From contig CAMVKH010000001.1 in assembly GCA_947168065.1 (NCBI GenBank), forward strand, positions 62,001 to 126,000: DNA of 64,000 nt, in the 5' to 3' direction. Source of the stretch: an uncultured Bacteroidales bacterium. Its GTDB lineage: Bacteria > Bacteroidota > Bacteroidia > Bacteroidales > UBA932. The notes under the pieces are model-generated. The model was not told the origin of the DNA. It saw only the letters and a program-made list of their open reading frames with translations, and did not search any database. Shown here piece by piece: positions 1-6,437 of this stretch; the stretch's first letter is position 1, and the number at the start of each line of letters is the position of its first letter. The translations under genes were made by a program, and so were the position numbers.

Positions 1-1
1 T

Positions 2-181
2 CGTGACAAGAAGACGGGCGAATGGATGGATCCGGGCATCCACGGCTGGGTCTATCAAGAAACCGTCGTGCAGGAACGCGACGGCCGCTTCCGCTACACC
101 TTGAAAGCCGCGGAAGGGGAAATGGCCGACGCCCTGCTGCTAATCAGCTGCGATACGGAAGACAAGTCCCCGCTGAAATAA
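2..181 (+). CDS. C-terminal end of an unknown protein (5' cut by window edge)
   Basis: The frame is open from the window edge and encodes the last 59 residues before a TAA at 179-181, ending in DTEDKSPLK. The fragment is mixed polar and hydrophobic, with no transmembrane stretch and no motif I recognise. It ends 8 nt before the next ATG, so it is probably the upstream partner of the dehydrogenase in one operon. It is read in a different frame from the longer open frame starting at 22, which is only an upstream extension of the dehydrogenase frame. No function can be given from this fragment. Confidence 0.6.
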   Translation, partial: RDKKTGEWMDPGIHGWVYQETVVQERDGRFRYTLKAAEGEMADALLLISCDTEDKSPLK

Positions 182-189
182 AGAACGAC

Positions 190-972
190 ATGGATAAACT
201 GACTGGTAAGAAAGTACTGATCACTGGAGCCAGTTCCGGCATAGGGGCCGCCCTCGCCCGCGAATTCGCCCGCAGGGGCGCAGACCTGATCCTGCTGGCC
301 CGCAACCCGCAGCGGCTGGAAGCCGTCCGTCAGGAATGTCTGGGGCTCGGCGCCGGCGAAACCCGCCTGGTGCAGGCCGATACGACCGACTATCCCGCAA
401 TCGACGCCTTTGCCTCTTCCCTGGAAGGGCGCATCGATTTCCTGATTCTAAACGCCGGCATCTCCCAGCGTTCCCTGGCGATGGAAACGGCCGAAGAGGT
501 AGACCGCCGGGTCATGGAAGTAGATTTCTTCGCGCCTGTCCACCTGACCAAGGTCCTGCACGCCACCGGAAAGTGGGACGCTGACACGCACATCGCCGCC
601 ACCTCGTCGATCTCCGGCCTCTTCGGTTTTCCCCAACGTTCCGCCTACTGCGCAGCCAAACACGCCATCAAGGGCTTCTTCGAAGCGCTGAAACTGGAGA
701 CCGGCATGAACGTCACCCTCCTCTTTCCCGGCCGCATCAATACCCCCATCAGCCTGAGCGCCCTCGAAGGCGACGGCAGCGCACACGGCAAGATGGACCC
801 CGGCCAGGCCGGCGGCATGGACGCTGACACCTGCGCCCGCAAATGCGTCGACGGCATCGTCCGCGGCAAGCGTCAAGTCCGCGTCGGCGGCAAGGAAATG
901 ATCGCCTGCTTCGCCTACAAATGGTTCCCGGGACTGTTCTTCCGCCTTGCCGGAAAGGTCTCCGCCGTCTGA
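190..972 (+). CDS. SDR family NAD(P)-dependent oxidoreductase
   Basis: Classical short-chain dehydrogenase of 260 residues, the usual family length; soluble, Rossmann fold. The N-terminus has the cofactor motif TGASSGIG (residues 11-18), followed by the structural LNAGIS motif near 90 and a catalytic Ser in TSSISG with the YCAAK Tyr-Lys pair about 13 residues later. After that comes a PGRINTPIS segment of the kind that follows the active site. The frame is open back to position 22, but the ATG at 190 starts right before the Rossmann motif and follows the upstream stop by 8 nt, so it is preferred. The sequence resembles the DHRS7-like/fatty-acyl or sterol-type SDRs. The substrate cannot be predicted. 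Confidence 0.93.
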   Translation: MDKLTGKKVLITGASSGIGAALAREFARRGADLILLARNPQRLEAVRQECLGLGAGETRLVQADTTDYPAIDAFASSLEGRIDFLILNAGISQRSLAMETAEEVDRRVMEVDFFAPVHLTKVLHATGKWDADTHIAATSSISGLFGFPQRSAYCAAKHAIKGFFEALKLETGMNVTLLFPGRINTPISLSALEGDGSAHGKMDPGQAGGMDADTCARKCVDGIVRGKRQVRVGGKEMIACFAYKWFPGLFFRLAGKVSAV

Positions 973-1006
973 TCCCACCCTCAAGCAAGGATTCCGTTGA
1001 TTTTTT

Positions 1007-1037
1007 TTGGACACAAAAAGAAAAATATCTACATTTG
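1007..1037 (+). promoter_or_regulatory. Bacteroidota promoter for tRNA-Pro/tRNA-Ser
   Basis: TTG at 1007-1009, a 20-nt spacer, then TACATTTG at 1030-1037. This fits the TTG-N19-21-TAnnTTTG pattern of the Bacteroidota housekeeping sigma factor. Transcription would begin a few bases before the tRNA at 1048. Confidence 0.7.
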
Positions 1038-1047
1038 CGGTCCACTT

Positions 1048-1123
1048 CTGGATGTGGCGCAGTTGGTAGCGCACCTGGTTAGGGACCAGGAGGTCGCTGG
1101 TTCAAGTCCAGTCATCCAGACCA
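1048..1123 (+). tRNA. tRNA-Pro (anticodon AGG)
   Basis: A full cloverleaf can be drawn: acceptor CTGGATG/CATCCAG, D-stem GCGC/GCGC, anticodon stem CCTGG/CCAGG around the loop TTAGGGA, variable AGGTC, T-stem GCTGG/CCAGT (one G-T pair) around TTCAAGT, discriminator A and an encoded CCA. The C1-G72 pair with A73 and G37 after the anticodon is typical of bacterial tRNA-Pro. The anticodon at 1081-1083 reads AGG. This is rare in bacteria, which normally use GGG, TGG and CGG, and it would probably need deamination to inosine at position 34. Confidence 0.9.
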
Positions 1124-1124
1124 G

Positions 1125-1158
1125 AAGCATGGCCGCCGGAGGCTCGCCATGCTTTTTT
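1125..1158 (+). terminator. Rho-independent terminator after tRNA-Pro
   Basis: AAGCATGGC pairs with GCCATGCT around a loop rich in G and C, followed by a run of T up to 1158. It lies between the two tRNA genes, so it may separate or attenuate them; it ends 8 nt before tRNA-Ser starts. Confidence 0.7.
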
Positions 1159-1165
1159 CAACTTT

Positions 1166-1252
1166 GGTGAGTTGTCCGAGTGGTTGAAGGAGCCTGCCTC
1201 GAAAACAGGTGTGCGGGTGACCGTACCGGGGGTTCGAATCCCTCACTCACCG
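1166..1252 (+). tRNA. tRNA-Ser (anticodon CGA)
   Basis: Long-variable-arm (class II) tRNA. Acceptor GGTGAGT (1166-1172) pairs with ACTCACC (1245-1251), with discriminator G at 1252 and no encoded CCA. The anticodon loop CTCGAAA places CGA at 1200-1202, reading UCG serine codons. The extra arm spans about 1210-1230, and the T-loop is TTCGAAT. The anticodon stem has one C-A mismatch next to the loop. Confidence 0.9.
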
Positions 1253-1385
1253 CAACCTAGAATGGCATCGCAGCGCAGCTGCGGTGCTTTTTTGTTGAAA
1301 GGGGCGTCGAGAGCTTGCTCTCGTAAGACCCTTTCGGCAAAAAAGCACCAGCGGGCCGCAGGCCCGGGATGCCATTCCAGGTTGC
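1252..1385 (+). repeat. 134-bp nested palindrome directly after tRNA-Ser
   Basis: The outer arms 1252-1269 and 1368-1385 match at 17 of 18 positions. The inner arms 1283-1303 and 1329-1349 match at 19 of 21, and the core CGAGAGC-TT-GCTCTCG is perfect. The transcript would fold into one long hairpin starting at the last base of the tRNA. The inner arm also carries a T-run (GCTTTTTTG), so it may act as a terminator. It resembles the palindromes at 19284-19419 and 44476-44605 in architecture but not clearly in sequence. Confidence 0.75.
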
Positions 1386-1400
1386 AAGGGCCCCGCGGCG

Positions 1401-1658
1401 AGCGTCCAGGGAATGCGCAGCCCCCAGGGCGAGCACAATCCCGCCAGGGAATGCACAAGGCCCCCGGCCCGAGCACAATCCCGTCAGGGAATGCACAGGG
1501 CCCCCGGCCCGAGCACAATCCCGTCAGGGAATGCACAGGGCCCCCGGCCCGAGCACAATCCCGCCAGGGAATGCACAGGGCCCCCGGCCCGAGCACAATC
1601 CCGCCAGGGAATGCACAGGGCCCCCGGCCCGAGCACAATCCCCTAAAAAATGCGCAGG
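1401..1658. repeat. Minisatellite, 40-bp unit, about 6 copies
   Basis: The unit contains GGGAATGCACAGGG, CCCCCGGCCC and GAGCACAATCCCG in order. It recurs with an exact 40-bp period from 1441 to 1640, preceded by one diverged copy (1401-1440) and followed by a partial one. Copies 2-6 differ by only a few bases (for example CCGTCA/CCGCCA, ACAAGG/ACAGGG). Each unit can form a short GGGCC/GGCCC hairpin. Because 40 is not a multiple of 3, the repeat shifts frame at each copy, so the open frames crossing it are not credible genes. Confidence 0.9.
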
Positions 1659-1676
1659 AAGTCTATTTGTGTTTAA

Positions 1677-1979
1677 TCACCCTTCCGTCCTTATCCTTGA
1701 AGGCACCGCACAGATGGCGATCCAATCAATGAAGTTCCAAATTCCCAAACCTCCCAGCGTCAGAATCATAGCGATAGCGGACCCTGTTTTCCCAACGTAG
1801 AACCTGTGAGCGCCGAAAACGCCAAGGAACCAGCAAAGCAAAAAGGTGGCCAGCCAGTCCTTGTCACTTACAGCGACATTGTTTTCAACCAGTGGATCGG
1901 CGGCCAAGGAACCTCCGCATTTCGGGCAGAAGGTAGCCTCTTCAGACACTTCTGCGCCACAATGATTACAATACTTCAT
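1677..1979 (-). CDS. TM2-domain membrane protein with zinc ribbon; C-terminus frameshifted
   Basis: Small inner-membrane protein of 100 residues. The N-terminal zinc ribbon has two CxxC pairs (CNHCG and CPKCG, residues 4-21). After a short linker comes the TM2 domain: a first membrane helix in LATFLLCWFLGVFGAH, the RFYVGK turn, then a second helix ending in NFIDWIAI. TM2 proteins normally end with a GKFKDKDG-like tail. Here that tail is present in the neighbouring frame (CGAFKDKDGRVIKHK, stopping at 1663-1665), so a single-base indel near 1708-1716 has replaced the last 15 or so residues with CAVPSRIRTEG. The function of TM2 proteins in bacteria is unknown. Confidence 0.8.
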   Translation of the reverse strand: MKYCNHCGAEVSEEATFCPKCGGSLAADPLVENNVAVSDKDWLATFLLCWFLGVFGAHRFYVGKTGSAIAMILTLGGLGIWNFIDWIAICAVPSRIRTEG

Positions 1980-2045
1980 AATGAAAACAATGATAATTAG
2001 ATAATAGTCGTTTATCCTGTCCTGTGCCTCCCCAAGACGGTATTA

Positions 2046-2053
2046 CAAAGATA
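2046..2053 (-). promoter_or_regulatory. -7 element upstream of the TM2 gene
   Basis: On the minus strand this reads TATCTTTG, a perfect TAnnTTTG -7 element. It predicts a leader of about 60 nt before the TM2 start codon at 1979. An upstream TTG is present at a slightly short distance. Confidence 0.55.
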
Positions 2054-2417
2054 GTTTTTTGTCGGAATGGCAAGAAAACCTTGTAGCCATGAATTTAATC
2101 TTCCACGAAATCCATCGGTGCGCTGCTTTGTTCCTCTCGCGGCCACTTCTCGACGATAATCGCCCCTTTGATCGACGCGAAAGGAACGCACTGGCCGAAT
2201 CTTCGACCTCGCGTCAACCAAACAAGCTAAAACACGCTTCTGACAGACTTCTCCCTCCTCCCCGCTGCAATGTACACACCACATTATCAACACTTTACGC
2301 AAGTTGACCCCCATCAAAACGAAGGGGATCAACTTACGTAATCGCCTGACTGCCAAATGCGTCCGTTGCAGCGGAACGAAGAAGACGTTAGGACAGCGTC
2401 CCAAACCCTATCTCAAC
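2054..2417. other. Gene-free interval of 364 bp
   Basis: Open frames on both strands (up to 130 codons) cross this stretch but have no recognisable protein features, low-complexity arginine-rich or scrambled composition, and no promoter positioned for them. The only clear structure is the inverted repeat at 2296-2340. It may be a decayed gene or insertion remnant between the TM2 gene and hicB. Confidence 0.5.
2296..2340. repeat. 17-bp inverted repeat (hairpin)
   Basis: TACGCAAGTTGACCCCC (2296-2312) and the reverse complement of 2324-2340 match at 15 of 17 positions, with an 11-nt loop. No T-run follows on either strand, so it is not an obvious terminator. It may be part of a decayed mobile element. 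Confidence 0.6.
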
Positions 2418-2828
2418 TCAACGGGCAATCAGGCTCAAGGAAAGCAACTCCTCGCCACAACGATGCAAGGCAGTTTCAATCTTGAGCGCCTGTTTTTCTG
2501 AAATATAGACCCCTCCCGATTTATACTGCCTCAGTAAAGAGGCATTTACACCTGCCTTGGCCGCGAAACGGGTTGTATTGATATAATCGAAATAATCGAA
2601 AACAGAAGCAATGTCGTATCTATACTCGAATTCCACATTTTCAAGTTCATCCGGAAGTGGTTCACCTGCTTCAGCAAAAGCAGATCGTATTTCTGACAAT
2701 GACCGTTGAAAATCTGCCATCGCTTCGGCAACAGTCGCTCCATTGCCGACAATCGTGCTCTCCAGGTCAGGCGTATAGATACCAAATGTCCCGTCCTTCC
2801 CTTTCTCAATAAGTGCAATAGTCTTCAT
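2418..2828 (-). CDS. hicB: HicB-family antitoxin
   Basis: 136 residues with the two-part HicB layout. The N-terminal partial RNase-H-like fold (about residues 1-60) begins MKTIALIEKGKDGTFGIY and contains the GNGATVAEAMADF stretch typical of HicB. The C-terminal helix-turn-helix (about 80-125) includes FAAKAGVNASLLRQYKSGG. The antitoxin would bind HicA and repress the hicAB promoter. It starts 1 nt after the end of hicA on the same strand, the usual toxin-first order. The N-terminal half and HTH are both intact. Confidence 0.85.
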   Translation of the reverse strand: MKTIALIEKGKDGTFGIYTPDLESTIVGNGATVAEAMADFQRSLSEIRSAFAEAGEPLPDELENVEFEYRYDIASVFDYFDYINTTRFAAKAGVNASLLRQYKSGGVYISEKQALKIETALHRCGEELLSLSLIAR

Positions 2829-2829
2829 T

Positions 2830-2997
2830 TCAAAAACCTATCTGCTTTTTCAGTTTGTTGAATGTTCCTGTCTTCACCTCCTCAGAGCCATGTCTCGCAA
2901 TCTGAAGAACCCCTTTTCTGTCAGGATGACGATAAATATCGTGATTAGCTCCGCTGCGCCACTTGCGCCATCCGTATTCCTCGGCGATACGTCTCAA
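2830..2997 (-). CDS. hicA: HicA-family mRNA interferase toxin (possible early nonsense mutation)
   Basis: Reading the minus strand upstream of hicB gives about 55 residues: a first helix LRRIAEEYGW, the conserved GANHDIYRHPD strand with the catalytic His, and the tail GTFNKLKKQIGF. This is the double-stranded-RNA-binding-like fold of HicA (usually 55-70 residues, with a GSSHHIF/Y-type His motif). The natural-looking start ATG-AAG at 3007-3012 is followed by an in-frame TGA (3004-3006) and then AGT GAA TTG, so the expected MKxSEL opening is interrupted. Translation could start at the TTG at 2995-2997, as annotated, or the toxin may be dead. It is co-directional with hicB and 1 nt away from it. 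Confidence 0.72.
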   Translation of the reverse strand: MRRIAEEYGWRKWRSGANHDIYRHPDRKGVLQIARHGSEEVKTGTFNKLKKQIGF

Positions 2998-3030
2998 TTC
3001 ACTTCACTTCATAACCCACGTATCACAGCA

Positions 3031-3061
3031 CAAATATATAACATAATTGCTATATATCCAA
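3031..3061 (-). promoter_or_regulatory. hicAB promoter with palindromic operator candidate
   Basis: On the minus strand TTG (3059-3061), 20 nt, then TATATTTG (3031-3038). An AT-rich imperfect palindrome with TATATA at each end covers 3035-3056, between and over the promoter elements. That is where HicB-type autorepressors bind in other systems. The binding itself is inferred. Confidence 0.6.
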
Positions 3062-3159
3062 CTGTTTTTCTCTGCGAAGATAACACACCTCGCCCTCAAG
3101 AAAAAAACACGGAAGTGAGATTAACTGTTTTTTAAAGAAAATGCAGCGGAACAATCCGG

Positions 3160-3714
3160 TTACAGCCAGCCATGGAGTATCGTGGTATTGGCCACAACGG
3201 TCATGGAATTCATTTTCAGATGGCAGGTCGTTCCATCTTCCAGCGAAAAGGACAAGGAGACCTGACAGGGATATTCATTGCCCGCCTGAAAGAATTCTTT
3301 TGCGGAATCATAGGTGACCGATCCGCTGAAATGTACCTTCGTATCCTGCTGCAAATGGACCATAACCTCTTTATGAAGATTGGGTTCTCTTATTTCGGTG
3401 AAGAGCCTGACTTTGGTCTTGAAGGAGCCTCGGAATGTCAACCGGTTGTTCTTGAGCGTAAAACAGTCCTTAGGGATGAAAATGTTGATACAATCCCTCG
3501 GAGCCATAATACCTTCCGGTCCGCTAAAGCAGGCCATGCAGATGTTTCCTGCATCGTCCATTCCGAAAAAGCCTTTATTCTCGAATACCACTTCCTCGTT
3601 CCCATGGTAAAAATATGATCCCTCCACCTCATTCCACAACACTTCTGAACAGGAAGTTACCAGGATGAACGAGAAAGCGACAGCACACAATGTGAGAAAA
3701 AGGCGAGTCTTCAT
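3160..3714 (-). CDS. Hypothetical lipoprotein
   Basis: 184 residues. It starts MKTRLFLTLCAVAFSFILV and has a lipobox LVTSC with the acylated Cys near residue 22, so it is exported and lipid-anchored. The start is placed at the ATG at 3712-3714 because the signal peptide begins there; the frame stays open upstream to 3786 but that part lacks signal features. The mature part is beta-rich with scattered aromatic residues. I do not recognise the family. It looks like the small single-domain lipoproteins that are common and lineage-specific in Bacteroidales. It lies downstream of a truncated ORF on the same strand. Confidence 0.7.
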   Translation of the reverse strand: MKTRLFLTLCAVAFSFILVTSCSEVLWNEVEGSYFYHGNEEVVFENKGFFGMDDAGNICMACFSGPEGIMAPRDCINIFIPKDCFTLKNNRLTFRGSFKTKVRLFTEIREPNLHKEVMVHLQQDTKVHFSGSVTYDSAKEFFQAGNEYPCQVSLSFSLEDGTTCHLKMNSMTVVANTTILHGWL

Positions 3715-3793
3715 AGTCGTAGCGTATTTACAATAAAGATGCATCATCAGCCGGATTCTTGCGCAGCCAAGTGGGATTTCTTCCAAACTTTGG

Positions 3794-4060
3794 CTATTGA
3801 TACTCCAACCCCTTCACCGCCATTCCGATGTTGACGGGAATCCTGATCATTTTACCCATCGCCGAATAACGTTCGTAGCTGCTCTTGAAATAAAGCGCCG
3901 TGGCCATATGGAGGGCGCGGGGGTTCCGTTCCGTTTCGGGCGTTGCCAAGATTCTTTGCACGGCTTCTTCATCGGTGGCGACGATCTGCAACGCGATGAA
4001 ATACTTTCCAGGCTCCAGCAGAAGGGTCTCCTCCGGTTGAATGTCGTAATCCCTGGGCAA
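3794..4060 (-). pseudogene. 5'-truncated ORF, hypothetical
   Basis: The open frame encodes 88 residues beginning PRDYDIQPEETLLLEPGKYFIALQIV, but there is no ATG at the start: a TAA lies immediately before a TTG codon at 4058-4060. The first ATG is only at residue 52. The strand-like N-terminal part looks like the middle of a domain, so this is probably the surviving 3' part of a larger exported-protein gene, cut by the AT-rich sequence now serving the promoter of the next, divergent gene. A TTG start remains possible. The family is not recognised. Confidence 0.45.
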
Positions 4061-4095
4061 TTAAAACAAATAATTGGAAATTTATAAAAATATAG

Positions 4096-4125
4096 TTGCA
4101 TAGTTAAATTTTTTAGCTACCTTTG
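4096..4125 (+). promoter_or_regulatory. Promoter of the blaI/M56 operon
   Basis: TTG (4096-4098), exactly 19 nt, then TACCTTTG (4118-4125): a textbook Bacteroidota promoter, 19 nt upstream of the ATG at 4145. BlaI-type repressors usually bind around their own promoter, but I do not see an unambiguous dyad operator here. Confidence 0.75.
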
Positions 4126-4144
4126 CAGTAAAGATGGAAGAGTT

Positions 4145-4510
4145 ATGAAACGACTGACCAAGAAAGAGGAAATCATCATGGAGCACTTCTGGGAGAAGGG
4201 GCCGCTGTTTATCAGGGAGTTAAGGGAGTTATACCCGGAACCCAGACCGCATTTTTCCACCCTCTCCACGCAGGTGCGGACGCTTCAGGAGGAGGGGTTC
4301 ATCGACCACAAGTCCTATGGGCCCACCTATCAGTACTTCGCGAAGGTGACCAAGGAGGAGTACAAGCAGCGCTCACTCATCGGCCTTATCGACAAGTACT
4401 TCGACAATTCTTACCTGAGCGCCGTGTCGGCGCTGGTCAAGGAAGAGAAGATTACCATAGACCAGTTGAAAGAACTCATCGATCTGGTTGAAAAAGGAGA
4501 ACAGAAATGA
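4145..4510 (+). CDS. BlaI/MecI/CopY-family transcriptional repressor
   Basis: 121 residues, the usual length. The N-terminal winged helix-turn-helix begins MKRLTKKEEIIMEHFWEKGPLFIREL and continues with HFSTLSTQVRTLQEEGFI, the recognition helix region of the BlaI family. The C-terminal helices (about 80-121) would form the dimer and the site cleaved by the partner protease. It overlaps the M56 gene by 4 nt (ATGA), so the two are translationally coupled and form a repressor/sensor-protease pair. No beta-lactamase is next to them, so the inducer is unlikely to be simply a penicillin. Confidence 0.92.
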   Translation: MKRLTKKEEIIMEHFWEKGPLFIRELRELYPEPRPHFSTLSTQVRTLQEEGFIDHKSYGPTYQYFAKVTKEEYKQRSLIGLIDKYFDNSYLSAVSALVKEEKITIDQLKELIDLVEKGEQK

Positions 4511-6381
4511 TGGACTTCCTTCTATATGATGTCAAGGTAGCGGCGGCACTGTTGGTTTTCTACCTGTTTTACCGTTTCCTCCTGAAGAAGGAAACCTTCC
4601 ACAGGTTCAACCGGATCGTGCTGGTCGGGACTGCCGTGCTTCCATTCCTTCTGCCGCTGTGCATCATCACCATCCGCAAACCGATGGAGATGGCAACAAG
4701 CGCCACACCAGCCACAACACCCCCCGCCGGAGCATTACCGGAACTTTCCCCACAGGAAATACTGCCCGGGGCGGATGCTTCCGCTCCCTGGTGGCCGGTG
4801 GTGCTGACTCTCCTGTTCTGGGCAGGCGTCGCTTTTGTGTTGTCAAGGGTAATCATTTCCATCCTGTCGATCCTCCGCATCATCCACAACGGCGATCGTG
4901 TCCGGGAAGAGGATGGCTGCCACATCATCGTAACGGATCGGGACATCGACCCCTTCAGTTGGATGCGTTATATCGTCCTCTCCAGAAATGACTGGGAAGG
5001 CGACCACGCGCCTATCCTTGTGCATGAGAAGGCGCATATCGGCTTCGGTCATTCCATCGAAGTGCTTCTGGTAGACATACTTTCGGCCGTCCAGTGGTTC
5101 AATCCCGCCATCTGGATGCTACGGGCAGATCTTCAGGAACTCCATGAGTACGAGGCAGATGAAGCCGTACTCCGTGCCGGCGCCAATATCAAGGAATATC
5201 AATATCTACTCATAAGAAAAGCTGTCAGCAAGAGCGGCTACTCAGTTGCCAACAGCTTTAATCACAGTATCCTTAAAAATCGTATTACTATGATGTCAAA
5301 ATCCAGATCGCCCCTCGCGAGGGGCCTGCGGGTGCTTTATGTGCTCCCGCTCGTATGCATGGCCATAGGCCTGCAGGCAAGGACTGTCTATGTCCCCGTG
5401 GACAAAGATAGTGAAAAAAACGTTTCGGATGAAACAGAGACACTCTGTGGTTCCGTGTGGACTGGGAAAGATATCGGCAAACTGACCTTCTCCGAAGCCA
5501 CGTTTGAGATTCGAACAGAAGACGAACTGATAAGCGGGCATTATACCGCGGAAGGGGCAACCATCAAGTTCGTCTTCACGAATTACAGGAATGAAAAGAC
5601 CGGGAAGGAGAAAAAGGGCGAAGACGTACTCACCGGGAATCTTGAAGGAAACACCCTCATCATCCCTATCCCCAACGGGGAAATGGTTTTCACAAGGACC
5701 GGTCAGGGCACTGTCCAGAAAGAGGGATCCATCGCCTTGAACGTCCGGGCGGACGGTACCGTTGAAAGCGGCGGGAAAGTTCTTTCCCTGACCCAAATAA
5801 AAGATTTCGTAAAGACTGCCGGCGAAGGCAAACCGCAGACCGCCGTGGAGATCAAGGCAGAGGCCGATACGCGGATGGGGTACATTAACGACGTGAAGCA
5901 GGAATTACGCAGTATCAGCTCCGTGAAGATGAAGATACACTACCTCCCGCCTTTCGACCAGGACGGAAACAGCTATTTCATGCCTCCGTTCCCGGCCGAC
6001 AAAAGCGCAAAAGCCAAGGAAACGTCTCCGCGCGTGAACCAGAAAGATCTCTTTATCGTCCGCATCAACGCCAACGACAAGTATTTCTTTGGTGATGCGC
6101 CGCGCCAAGACGATGCGGAGATGCTCCGGGTCGGAAAGGATTTCCTGAAAAAGCATGGAAAAGACACCCGCTTCATCCTCCAGATGGACCGTGCAACCAG
6201 TTATGGAGCATACCGGCACATGCAAGACCTGTTGATGCGGATCTTCCTGGATGTGCGGGAAGAAAAAGCGCAATCCACCTACGGCAAAAGCCTGAAGGAG
6301 CTTTCCCCCGAAGAACTGGCACAAATCAACGACCTGGTTCCCCTCAGTATTTCCGAAACTGACATGAAGAAGAAAGGCTGA
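4507..6381 (+). CDS. BlaR1-like M56-family membrane metalloprotease with ExbD-like C-terminal region
   Basis: 624 residues. Membrane helices lie near residues 8-27, 37-56, 98-118 and 277-297. The zinc protease motif HEKAH is at residues 173-177, in the M56 position between helices 3 and 4, with a downstream ELHEYEAD supplying the third ligand. The remaining ~320 residues are predicted periplasmic. They are not a penicillin-binding domain: a central part has a strand-rich METEQ-like lipocalin look, and the last ~110 residues (around FILQMDRATSYGAYRHMQDL) resemble the periplasmic ExbD/TolR fold. It is coupled to the BlaI repressor, whose cleavage it presumably triggers. The signal it senses is unknown. 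Confidence 0.85.
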   Translation: MMDFLLYDVKVAAALLVFYLFYRFLLKKETFHRFNRIVLVGTAVLPFLLPLCIITIRKPMEMATSATPATTPPAGALPELSPQEILPGADASAPWWPVVLTLLFWAGVAFVLSRVIISILSILRIIHNGDRVREEDGCHIIVTDRDIDPFSWMRYIVLSRNDWEGDHAPILVHEKAHIGFGHSIEVLLVDILSAVQWFNPAIWMLRADLQELHEYEADEAVLRAGANIKEYQYLLIRKAVSKSGYSVANSFNHSILKNRITMMSKSRSPLARGLRVLYVLPLVCMAIGLQARTVYVPVDKDSEKNVSDETETLCGSVWTGKDIGKLTFSEATFEIRTEDELISGHYTAEGATIKFVFTNYRNEKTGKEKKGEDVLTGNLEGNTLIIPIPNGEMVFTRTGQGTVQKEGSIALNVRADGTVESGGKVLSLTQIKDFVKTAGEGKPQTAVEIKAEADTRMGYINDVKQELRSISSVKMKIHYLPPFDQDGNSYFMPPFPADKSAKAKETSPRVNQKDLFIVRINANDKYFFGDAPRQDDAEMLRVGKDFLKKHGKDTRFILQMDRATSYGAYRHMQDLLMRIFLDVREEKAQSTYGKSLKELSPEELAQINDLVPLSISETDMKKKG

Positions 6382-6437
6382 GCACCTCTCCGCCTGGCGC
6401 TTTGAAACGATTCAGCGCCACAAACAGATAGTGGCCG

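Noticed and set aside
22-189. Upstream extension of the dehydrogenase frame to position 22
   Set aside because: This stretch is read in another frame by the end of the preceding gene, and the SDR motif starts right after the ATG at 190.
1401-1658. Possible CRISPR array
   Set aside because: The 40-bp units are contiguous with no unique spacers, and no cas genes are present.
1172-1800. Several open frames through the tRNA-Ser and the 40-bp repeat (for example 1172-1732, 1369-1800, 1243-1638 minus)
   Set aside because: They read through a tRNA and a repeat whose period is not a multiple of 3; the peptide repeats are by-products.
2012-2404. 130-codon minus-strand frame upstream of the TM2 gene
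   Set aside because: Composition is scrambled, no family resemblance, and the TM2 promoter lies inside it.
4145-6381. A beta-lactam resistance operon
   Set aside because: No beta-lactamase or penicillin-binding sensor domain is present; only the repressor and M56 protease parts match.
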